A stretch of 10,676 nucleotides of DNA from Collinsella aerofaciens. GTDB lineage: Bacteria > Actinomycetota > Coriobacteriia > Coriobacteriales > Coriobacteriaceae. The notes below the pieces were generated by a model. It saw only the letters and a list, made by a program, of their open reading frames with translations. It was not told the origin of the DNA and did not search any database. Positions 1 to 5,602 of this stretch are shown piece by piece. The position numbers and the translations under genes are program-made. The number at the start of each line of letters is the position of its first letter. Position 1 is the first letter of the stretch. The DNA is taken from positions 1 to 10,676 of the forward strand of contig JAJWXI010000053.1 in NCBI GenBank assembly GCA_021641225.1. The letters are read 5' to 3'.

Positions 1-1757
1 CGGGAAATGTTGGACGGCTTGTCGTCCATCAGCACCACGTCGGCGGCCTCGATCGCGGCGTCGGAGCCCATGGCGCCCATGGCAATGCCCACATCAGCGC
101 GCGTAAGCACAGGCGCGTCGTTGATACCGTCGCCGACAAAGGCGAGCTTGCCCTTGCCACTTTCGGCCGCGAGCAGCGCCTCAACGCGCTCGACCTTGTC
201 GCCCGGCAGGAGCTGCGCGTGGAACTCGTCGAGACCCAACTGTTCGGCAACGGACGCAGCCACTTCCTCGCGGTCGCCTGTGAGCATGACGGTGCGCTTG
301 ATGCCGGCGGCGTGCAGGTCGCGGATTGTCTGCTCGGCATCGGCCTTAACGGTGTCTGCAATCACGATGTGGCCGACATACACGCCGTTCACGAGCACGT
401 GGAGGATCGTGCCGACAACCTCACAGTCCGGTGCTTCAACGCCGGTCGCGGCGAGCATCTTGGCGTTGCCGACGACGACATGCATGCCGTCGATGGTCGC
501 CGTCACGCCGTGGCCCGCGTTATTAGCGGAATCCTTCACGCGCTTGGGGTCGAGCTCGCCCTGGTAGGCGGCGCGCACCGACTGCGCGATAGGGTGATCG
601 GAGAACGACTCGGCGAGGGCGGCGACTTCGAGCAGCGACTGCTCGGTATGGCCTGCCTCGGGGTGCACCGCGACGACTGAGAACGTGCCGTTGGTGAGGG
701 TGCCCGTTTTGTCGAAGACGACGGTGTCCACGTCGGCGAGCGTCTCGAGGTAGTTGGAGCCCTTGATGAGAACGCCCAGCTTGGACGCGCCGCCGATGCC
801 GCCAAAGAAGCTGAGCGGCACACTGATCACGAGGGCGCACGGGCAGCTGACGACCAGGAAGGTCAGACCGCGCAGAATCCAGTCGGACCAGGCACCGGTG
901 ACCAGGCCGCCGCCGAGCGCGAGCGCCGCGGCAGCGCCGGTGACGGCGGGGGTGTAGACGCGGGCGAAGCGCGTGATGAAGTTTTCGGTGCGCGCCTTCT
1001 TTTCGCTGGCATTCTCCACGAGCTCCAGGACGCGCGCGACGGTGGACTCGCCAAACGGCTTGGTGGTGCGCACGTGGATGAGGCCCGTCATGTTGATGCA
1101 GCCGCTGATGATGTCGTCGCCGGACTTGGCGGGGCGGGGGACTGACTCGCCCGTGAGCGCGGCGGTGTCGAGCTGGGTTTCGCCCTCGACGATAACGCCG
1201 TCGATAGGCACGCGCTCGCCGGGCTTGACCACGATTACGGTGCCGACGGCGATGTCATCGGGGAAGACTTGCTCGAGCGTGCCGTCGGGCTGCTCGACGT
1301 TAGCGTAGTCGGGCGCGATGTCCATCATGGCACTGATCGACTTGCGGCTCTTGCCCACGGCGTATGCCTGGAACAACTCGCCGACCTGGTAGAACAGCAT
1401 GACGGCGGCGCCTTCGGCCATGTGTGGGTCGGTGTCGGGGAAGAGCACCATGGCGAACGCGCCGATGGTCGCGACGGCCATGAGGAAGCTCTCGTCGAAG
1501 GCCTTGCCGCGGCGGATGTTGTTGAACGCCTTCTGGAGCACGTCGTAGCCGGCAATTAGGAACGGCACCAGGAACAGCACGAAGCTGGCGTAGATGTCAC
1601 CCGGGGTGCCGAATGCAGCGGTAAGGGCGCCGAGCTCGTCGAGGGCATAAACAACGGCAAAAATGCCCAGTGCTACCAAGATGCGGTTGCGCTTATGCTC
1701 AAGGGACTCTTTCTTCTTGCGCTTCTTCTTTTTCTTTTTGGGATCGGCGGCTGTCAT
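1..1757 (-). CDS. cadA: P1B-type ATPase, Zn/Cd/Pb exporter (3' end outside window)
   Basis: This is a heavy-metal-translocating ATPase of the inner membrane that couples ATP hydrolysis to export of Zn(II), Cd(II) or Pb(II). About 585 codons are in the window. In order one can see a Lys-rich N-terminus (residues 7-16 are all Lys/Arg), a TM pair, FDESFLM near 90, TGES at 202-205 (actuator), the metal-binding SCPCALVIS with Cys305 and Cys307, DKTGT with phosphorylated Asp349, SDHPIA of the nucleotide domain, and GDGINDAP at 542-549. CPCALVIS, rather than the CPCALGLATP of copper pumps, points to the Zn/Cd/Pb subgroup. The last TM pair, which carries further selectivity residues, lies beyond position 1. 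There is no N-terminal HMA domain; a separate upstream gene encodes one. The start is the ATG at 1757, preceded by a GAGAGG ribosome site and an operator-like palindrome. Confidence 0.95.
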   Translation of the reverse strand, partial: MTAADPKKKKKKRKKKESLEHKRNRILVALGIFAVVYALDELGALTAAFGTPGDIYASFVLFLVPFLIAGYDVLQKAFNNIRRGKAFDESFLMAVATIGAFAMVLFPDTDPHMAEGAAVMLFYQVGELFQAYAVGKSRKSISAMMDIAPDYANVEQPDGTLEQVFPDDIAVGTVIVVKPGERVPIDGVIVEGETQLDTAALTGESVPRPAKSGDDIISGCINMTGLIHVRTTKPFGESTVARVLELVENASEKKARTENFITRFARVYTPAVTGAAAALALGGGLVTGAWSDWILRGLTFLVVSCPCALVISVPLSFFGGIGGASKLGVLIKGSNYLETLADVDTVVFDKTGTLTNGTFSVVAVHPEAGHTEQSLLEVAALAESFSDHPIAQSVRAAYQGELDPKRVKDSANNAGHGVTATIDGMHVVVGNAKMLAATGVEAPDCEVVGTILHVLVNGVYVGHIVIADTVKADAEQTIRDLHAAGIKRTVMLTGDREEVAASVAEQLGLDEFHAQLLPGDKVERVEALLAAESGKGKLAFVGDGINDAPVLTRADVGIAMGAMGSDAAIEAADVVLMDDKPSNIS

Positions 1758-1779
1758 GATTCAAACCTCTCATTTGAGT

Positions 1780-1799
1780 GTATGAACACTCGCTCATAT
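1780..1799 (-). promoter_or_regulatory. Third ArsR-type operator, upstream of the ATPase gene
   Basis: GTATGA-N8-TCATAT lies 22 bases upstream of the ATPase start. It has the same half-sites and the same 8-base spacer as the two operators before the repressor gene, with one changed base in the left half-site. It sits just before the ribosome site, as does the inner operator of the repressor gene. The match to the ATATGA/TCATAT family is directly seen; repressor binding is inferred. Only weak -35/-10 candidates can be made out upstream, so this may modulate read-through rather than a strong separate promoter. Confidence 0.7.
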
Positions 1800-1813
1800 A
1801 ATTTCGCGAGCAA

Positions 1814-1834
1814 AGGCCGCGGCAAGCGCGGCCT
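1814..1834 (-). other. GC hairpin between HMA gene and ATPase gene
   Basis: AGGCCGCG and CGCGGCCT form a perfect 8-bp stem with a 5-base loop. The hairpin lies 23 bases after the HMA stop codon and just before the third operator. There is no run of T on the minus strand after it, so it is not a standard intrinsic terminator. It could partly attenuate transcription or protect the 3' end of a short repressor-HMA message. Confidence 0.5.
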
Positions 1835-1856
1835 CGCAGGTCAACGTATGCGCGGG

Positions 1857-2075
1857 TTAGAGAATGATCTCGCAGTCCGGCTCGGCGTCGGCCGTAAACT
1901 CAACAACGTGGTTGAGCACCTCGTCGAACTCAACATCATCGGCCTCGAGCGTCAGCTTCTGGGTCATAAAGTTGACGGACACGGATTTAACGCCCTCGAG
2001 CTTGGCCAGCTCGTCCTGAAGTTCACGCGCGCAGTTTGCGCAATCGATCTCGTCGAGCTTGAACTGCTTTTTCAT
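1857..2075 (-). CDS. Free-standing HMA-domain metal-binding protein (72 aa)
   Basis: This is a small cytoplasmic heavy-metal-associated domain protein. The fold is betaalphabetabetaalphabeta, with the metal loop DCANC at residues 11-15 (ligands Cys12 and Cys15) and an acidic C-terminal EPDC with Cys68. An Asp directly before the first Cys is characteristic of the N-terminal domains of Zn/Cd/Pb ATPases (ZntA/CadA). Copper chaperones usually have MxCxxC with Met, Thr or His there. It therefore looks like the missing N-terminal domain of the adjacent ATPase encoded as its own gene. It may deliver metal to the pump or act as a regulatory or buffering partner. The start is the ATG at 2075, with an AAAGGA ribosome site at 2089-2084. 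It lies 63 bases after the repressor gene in the same direction, so co-transcription is likely. Confidence 0.9.
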   Translation of the reverse strand: MKKQFKLDEIDCANCARELQDELAKLEGVKSVSVNFMTQKLTLEADDVEFDEVLNHVVEFTADAEPDCEIIL

Positions 2076-2138
2076 GGTGGGTTCCTTTCCCTGTGTTAGC
2101 GGTCTGGGTGCCGGCCGCGCTGATACCGTGGTTGATTG

Positions 2139-2504
2139 CTATTCGCAGATATGGCTCATGCCCTGGTTAAGCATGGTGTAGACGTGATCGTCGGCGAGCG
2201 AGTAGAGAATGTTGCGGCCGTCGCGGCGGAACTTGACCAGGTGCGACTGCTTAAGCGTGCGCAGCTGGTGCGACACCGCAGACTGCGAGGTTGCGGTCGC
2301 TTCGGCGATGTCGGCCACGCAGAGCTCGCGGCCCATGAGGGCATAGAGAATCTTGATGCGCGTGGTGTCGCTGAAGACCTTGAACAGGTCGGCAAGGTCG
2401 TAGAGAAGCTCCTCGTCGGGAAGGTCCTCGGGCGAGCAGGTGGTGGGGATCACGGGCTCGGTGGCCTCGATGCCAGTCTTTGTTTCATCAGCGTGGCTGC
2501 TCAT
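2139..2504 (-). CDS. ArsR/SmtB-family metal-sensing repressor (121 aa)
   Basis: This is a winged-helix transcriptional repressor that releases DNA when it binds metal. The core reads FKVFSDTTRIKILYAL, then ELCVADIAEAT, then the recognition helix SQSAVSHQLRTLKQSHLV (about residues 73-90), then the wing KFRRDGRNILYSLAD. The C-terminal helix keeps the complete alpha5 zinc site of SmtB/CzrA: Asp105, His107, His118 and Glu121 (DxH-x10-HxxE). The CadC-type alpha3 site is only partly present: Cys62 in ELCVAD (the second Cys is Ala) and Cys23 near the N-terminus. This favours Zn (possibly also Co or Cd) sensing through alpha5. The start ATG at 2504 has AAAGGA at 2517-2512, with 7 bases between. It heads the operon with the HMA and ATPase genes, and the palindromic operators in front of it imply autoregulation. 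Confidence 0.95.
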   Translation of the reverse strand: MSSHADETKTGIEATEPVIPTTCSPEDLPDEELLYDLADLFKVFSDTTRIKILYALMGRELCVADIAEATATSQSAVSHQLRTLKQSHLVKFRRDGRNILYSLADDHVYTMLNQGMSHICE

Positions 2505-2517
2505 TGCAATATCCTTT

Positions 2518-2574
2518 CATATGAACATGCGCTCATATAACTTACTTCCGATTATATGAGCGCATGTTCATATG
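2518..2574 (-). promoter_or_regulatory. Paired ArsR-type operators forming a perfect 23-bp inverted repeat
   Basis: Bases 2518-2540 and 2552-2574 are exact reverse complements separated by 11 bases. Each arm is itself a near-palindrome with core ATATGA-N8-TCATAT (2519-2538 and 2554-2573), which matches the known SmtB/CadC/CzrA operator style. The outer arm covers the whole promoter spacer and the -10 box. The inner arm lies between the predicted transcription start and the ribosome site. Two bound dimers would block both RNA polymerase binding and early elongation. Confidence 0.88.
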
Positions 2575-2578
2575 TCAA
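2551..2578 (-). promoter_or_regulatory. Promoter of the metal-resistance operon
   Basis: Read on the minus strand, a consensus -35 TTGACA (2578-2573) and a consensus -10 TATAAT (2556-2551) are separated by 16 bases. The start of transcription should fall near 2544, giving a leader of about 40 bases to the repressor ATG. The spacer and -10 are occupied by the outer operator, so this strong promoter should be silent until metal is sensed. Confidence 0.85.
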
Positions 2579-2923
2579 TGACGTTCAGGTAATTCGTCGC
2601 ACAAAATGATGGGGAATAGTGGACGAGATTCCGGACTGAGCGGTTTTGATAGCCGATGCCGGGGTGGGTGCCCCCGCGCCGTGCAAAAATTGGAGTATTC
2701 TGCAACTATAGGGGGTCCGTTAATCTATTCCAGGCCAAATAAAGCCGCTCAAGAGTTATCCAAGGGCGGTAAACAGACAAGGTCTTCCTCAAATGTTGCC
2801 TAACGTTCTCGTTCGATAGCGTTTTTGTTTCTCATTTGGATTAACTTGTGGGTGCTGGAGGGCCGACCCTGCTGAATACTCGCAATTTTGCACATCGCTA
2901 GGGTACCCACCTTGTTAGCCGGT
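2579..2923. other. Gene-free AT-richer stretch between metal operon and nuclease gene
   Basis: No convincing gene is seen here. A possible 65-codon open frame (2606-2803) lacks a ribosome site and any recognisable domain. The notable content is a pair of inverted motif copies at 2681-2704 and 2870-2893, listed separately. A GGGTACCC palindrome at 2901-2908 lies just after the nuclease stop codon. No clear T-tailed terminator for the nuclease gene was found. Confidence 0.6.
2681..2893. repeat. Imperfect inverted repeat pair bounding a 213-bp non-coding segment
   Basis: The left end (2681-2704) begins GTGCAAAAATTGGAGTATTC. The reverse complement of the right end (2870-2893) begins GTGCAAAATTGCGAGTATTC. 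The 24-base ends match at 20 positions without gaps. Next to each, on the inner side, is a G-rich stretch (GGGGGTCC on the left; GGGTCGG on the complement of the right). The layout resembles a small non-autonomous element with terminal inverted repeats, or two facing copies of a dispersed intergenic motif. No target-site duplication is obvious. Confidence 0.55.
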
Positions 2924-4114
2924 CTAGCTTCCGGCCCCGAAGATTCTGCCCTCGGGCGCGAGGCTGCTTATTTGGGCAAATGATGGGCTGTCGGATTCGA
3001 CAGTCTGCATGTCATCGATTGCCGGAACTTCATTTATTGTCGGGTCATCCAGCGTGATACCTTCGAGTGTTGCTTTTTCGAGGTCGATTCGTTGACGATC
3101 TTCGGAATCCTGGCGAAGCTGCTTCTGAATTCGCTTTTTCTCTTCTATAAACCTTCTGAGCACAAACTGTCTCAGGTTCTCTTGCATGATTTGAAAGTCT
3201 TTTGGCAGACGCGAGGGACGTATGCCCTCTTTCCGTTGGATCGCCTCCATGACCCTAACGAAAGCGCTGGCATGCATAAAGGAATAACGACTGACGGTGA
3301 TGATTCCGTATCCCATGGACGCAAGCGCATTCTTGCGCTCCTCATCGATGGCGCGGTCTTCTTCCGCGTCATGATAAAACCCGTTGTATTCAATGTCTGT
3401 GCGAGATTTCTTTAGATACGCATCCATAAAGAACTTTTTGCGTCTCGTGAGATTCTTTGCGGCAGCGGCGACCTGCACCTCGTAATCGGTCTCAATTCCC
3501 TTAATACCAAGCCCTCCTTCGCTTTTAGGCAGCGTTAGCATCATGACAAAGGCCGTTTCCATAGGAGACCGGCATCCGTCGCGCACACATTGGATCGCCT
3601 TTCGGGCAAGGGCCAGACCGTCGCATCTGGTAATGGAATTAAAGAACTGTTTTAACCTTTCGGTCGAGGTGAGCGCGAAACGCTCGTTATACGAGGTGGA
3701 AGAGCCGGTTCCAAGGGAGTAAGCGCCGCACAATTCAAAGTAGTACTCCACCAGTTCGCGAAAAGGGAGATAGGTGGCGGCCTGAAGCGCGCAAAGCTCA
3801 ACGCCAACAATGAAGATGCCATCTTTGAGCTCTATAAAGCGTGAGTTCGAGAATCGTTTTGACGTAACGTGGCATTGACAGTTCATTGCGTAGCGCGCAT
3901 TCCTGCGATCAAACACCATCACCTCGAGGGAATCATTTGCGTCGAGGGAAACATCATGTTTGGTGAGCCATTCTGCGGCTGCGTCAAGGAGCGTTCCGGT
4001 GGGACATGATCCGTAAATCGCGGCAGGGTTACAGGGCTCGGTGTCTTTCGCAGACGCTGAATACGCGGCCTGGTAGACCGCTTTTGCAGTGGTATGTGAC
4101 AATACGATACTCAT
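2924..4114 (-). CDS. AbiEi-like protein with DUF559/Vsr-type nuclease domain (396 aa)
   Basis: No close named protein is recognised, but the layout is readable. Residues 1-20 (MSIVLSHTTA) resemble the start of Coriobacteriia AbiEi-related proteins. Residues 80-135 (CHVTSKRF, then FIVGVELCALQAATYLPFRELVEYYFELCG) resemble the middle of AbiEi-type proteins. Residues 183-280 look like a DUF559/Vsr-like PD-(D/E)XK nuclease: SPMET with Glu186, FMDAYL with Asp231, IEYNG with Glu242 and Asn244, His248, then a charged helix and GYGIITVSRYSF. The active-site assignment is inference. Residues 310-350 are highly charged and probably helical, followed by an acidic tail. No good ribosome site precedes the ATG at 4114. 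Base composition is visibly less GC-rich than the neighbours, and the gene stands alone, suggesting acquired or defence-related DNA. Confidence 0.75.
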   Translation of the reverse strand: MSIVLSHTTAKAVYQAAYSASAKDTEPCNPAAIYGSCPTGTLLDAAAEWLTKHDVSLDANDSLEVMVFDRRNARYAMNCQCHVTSKRFSNSRFIELKDGIFIVGVELCALQAATYLPFRELVEYYFELCGAYSLGTGSSTSYNERFALTSTERLKQFFNSITRCDGLALARKAIQCVRDGCRSPMETAFVMMLTLPKSEGGLGIKGIETDYEVQVAAAAKNLTRRKKFFMDAYLKKSRTDIEYNGFYHDAEEDRAIDEERKNALASMGYGIITVSRYSFMHASAFVRVMEAIQRKEGIRPSRLPKDFQIMQENLRQFVLRRFIEEKKRIQKQLRQDSEDRQRIDLEKATLEGITLDDPTINEVPAIDDMQTVESDSPSFAQISSLAPEGRIFGAGS

Positions 4115-4462
4115 GGTATATATTGTGTCAGCTAATGCCGTGTTGATGGCGCTGAGTGGAAAAGCCGTTTTAGAGGTCTAACCAAATGCTGTCCAAAAGC
4201 TTGACGCAATTATGGGTTGGTATGTCCTAAATAAAAGTTTTCGCAGCTTAGCTATGGCATATAAATACTCAATTGCTGCACATTTGATATCGATGCATCA
4301 CCATCCGACAACGAATTACGTGTCGGGAATTGGCCGAATCGTTCAAAATGAGGGTTCAGAATTTGTGATGGCAGATCTATCTGTGGAACGTAGGGCGGCC
4401 CCGCTGCGGTGTTTCCCGCTGCGAGGCCGCTCGTGAGCAAGCAGTGTTTGTCGCAGACGTTG
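4115..4462. other. Gene-free stretch upstream of the nuclease gene and downstream of the exonuclease gene
   Basis: No gene is supported here; short open frames lack ribosome sites and homology. The stretch should hold the nuclease promoter, but no -35/-10 pair stands out (an AATATATA tract lies only a few bases before its ATG). A CCGACA/TGTCGG dyad with a 10-base spacer lies at 4305-4326, and a GC hairpin lies at 4395-4430. AAATACTC-AATT-GCTGCAC at 4263-4281 weakly resembles the repeat ends at 2681 and 2870. Confidence 0.5.
4395..4430 (-). other. Long GC hairpin 3' of the exonuclease gene
   Basis: The arms GCGGCC-x-CGC-x-GCGG pair over 15 positions, with one A-A mismatch and one G-U wobble in RNA, around a 6-base GAAACA loop. 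The hairpin begins 33 bases after the exonuclease stop codon (minus strand). Neither strand has a T run after it. It may be a factor-assisted terminator or an mRNA-stabilising structure, or a REP-like extragenic palindrome. Confidence 0.5.
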
Positions 4463-5431
4463 CTATTTCGCGAATAGGTTCTTGAGGTTAAACTCGGCCT
4501 GCACCGTGCGGAGCATGAGGTCGGTGTCGTCGAGGCCCAGGTGCTGCTCGTTGGCGTCGGCGGCGAGGGTTCCACGGCGGCGCGCCCAGTTCTCGAGCGC
4601 GGCTGGGGCGGACTCGCGGGGGAGCGAGCGCACGTCGGCGTCCAGGCTGCGGCAGATCTGGCGTGAGTCGATGACAATGATCTTGCCGGCGCGGCGTGCC
4701 TCGGCGTAACCGTCCAGGTGAATCTTGAACCAGCTGTCCTCAAAGGCGGCGTTGTGCGCCATGTACGGGTACTTCTTCATAAGCTTGAGCAGCTGCTTTT
4801 GCAGCTCTTTGTTCTCGCGGAAGGGCGTTTTGCCGTCGATGTCGTCCCAGGTAATGTGGTGGATATTCGACAGCGGCACATCTTCGCCGCGGTAGATGTC
4901 GGGCAGGCCACAGTAGTGCGCCTCGGCGTCGTGCGGGATGGCGTCGCTGGTGAGTTCCATGATCTCCCAGCCGACGTTGATGATATAACCGCGTTCGGGT
5001 GCACGGCCGGTGGTCTCGATGTCGATACCGAGCACGGTGCCCTGGATGGGCTTGCGGGCGTAGGCCACGCCGAGCGCGTCGCGGTCACCGCGGATCTCGC
5101 GCATAACGGACGCGGCGGTGCGCTTTTGCATCTTGCCGATGGCGGCGCAGGTGTCGGCGTCGGACAGGCCGCGCGAGAGCGTCGCGGGCGTCACATTGCG
5201 CAGGCGTGCCTCGCCAATCTGGTCGCAAAGGTCGCGGTTGCGGTCGGCCAGGTCGCGCACGGTGGCAAAGTCGAAGCCGGGGTCGTCCTCGGCAGTAAAA
5301 TACTCGGTCTCGAGCACCTTGAGGGCCTCTTCGCCCTTCTGGCGCTCGGACTCCATGGCACCGTGATCGCCATAGATAAACATAGGGATAAACGGTTGGC
5401 GTTCGTATTCGAGTGCTTGCGAAACGTTCAT
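4463..5431 (-). CDS. DEDDh-family 3'-5' exonuclease with uncharacterised N-terminal region (322 aa)
   Basis: The C-terminal part (about residues 132-310) is a DnaQ-like DEDDh exonuclease domain that removes nucleotides from 3' ends using two metal ions. Exo I is GIDIETTG (Asp137, Glu139), Exo II is HNAAFEDSWF (Asp232), and Exo III is HLGLDD (His297, Asp302). All catalytic positions are present. Residues 1-130 match no domain I recognise: they are charged, with a segment around 75-125 (QIGEARLRNVTPATLSRGLS) that looks helical and could be a nucleic-acid or partner-binding part. The substrate (DNA or RNA) cannot be decided from the sequence. The start is the ATG at 5431, with a strong AAGGAG at 5443-5438. 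It is transcribed divergently from the metal permease and appears monocistronic. Confidence 0.88.
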   Translation of the reverse strand: MNVSQALEYERQPFIPMFIYGDHGAMESERQKGEEALKVLETEYFTAEDDPGFDFATVRDLADRNRDLCDQIGEARLRNVTPATLSRGLSDADTCAAIGKMQKRTAASVMREIRGDRDALGVAYARKPIQGTVLGIDIETTGRAPERGYIINVGWEIMELTSDAIPHDAEAHYCGLPDIYRGEDVPLSNIHHITWDDIDGKTPFRENKELQKQLLKLMKKYPYMAHNAAFEDSWFKIHLDGYAEARRAGKIIVIDSRQICRSLDADVRSLPRESAPAALENWARRRGTLAADANEQHLGLDDTDLMLRTVQAEFNLKNLFAK

Positions 5432-5491
5432 AGGCTGCTCCTTGGACGGGCCGCGTCGCGCGGCTCGGGGTTACTGAGTTATGGCGAGATG

Positions 5492-5553
5492 ATAGTTTAC
5501 CATGGGCAACTATTGGCACCACGCCTAGGTCAACTACAATACCCTAGTTGACC
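5492..5553. promoter_or_regulatory. Four-half-site operator region between exonuclease and permease
   Basis: Dyad 1 (5492-5513) is a 22-base palindrome with two mismatched pairs; its halves are TAGTTTACC and GGGCAACTA around a CCATGG centre. Dyad 2 is GGTCAACTA (5528-5536), 8 bases, TAGTTGACC (5545-5553), a perfect 9-bp inverted repeat. All four halves are variants of TAGTTGACC. Dyad 1 touches the permease -35 box, and dyad 2 covers its -10 box and start. A regulator binding here would repress the permease and could also affect the divergent exonuclease gene. A DtxR/MntR-type metal regulator is a guess based on the target gene. Confidence 0.65.
5513..5540 (+). promoter_or_regulatory. Probable promoter of the metal permease gene
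   Basis: TTGGCA (5513-5518) and TACAAT (5535-5540), each one base from consensus, are separated by 16 bases. Transcription would start near 5547, giving a leader of about 55 bases. The promoter is embedded in the paired dyads described separately. Confidence 0.65.
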
Positions 5554-5602
5554 GCTAGGACTTTTACAATGCTGCCGAAAGACACGAAAGGTTCCATCCG
5601 TC

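Noticed and set aside
2606..2803. Possible 65-residue protein in the gap after the metal operon
   Set aside because: It has no ribosome site and no domain, and it overlaps the repeat end at 2681. Its base composition does not look coding.
4212..4436. Possible 74-residue plus-strand protein before the exonuclease gene's 3' end
   Set aside because: It has no ribosome site or recognisable domain, and its 3' part is the GC hairpin.
4718..5551. 277-codon plus-strand open frame
   Set aside because: It is antisense to the exonuclease gene, whose catalytic motifs and ribosome site are clear. The frame has no domain or ribosome site and arises from GC-rich third positions.
5548..5570. TTGACC and a second TACAAT as a permease promoter
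   Set aside because: The spacing is only 11 bases, too short for a sigma-70-type promoter; TTGGCA with the first TACAAT at 16 bases fits better.
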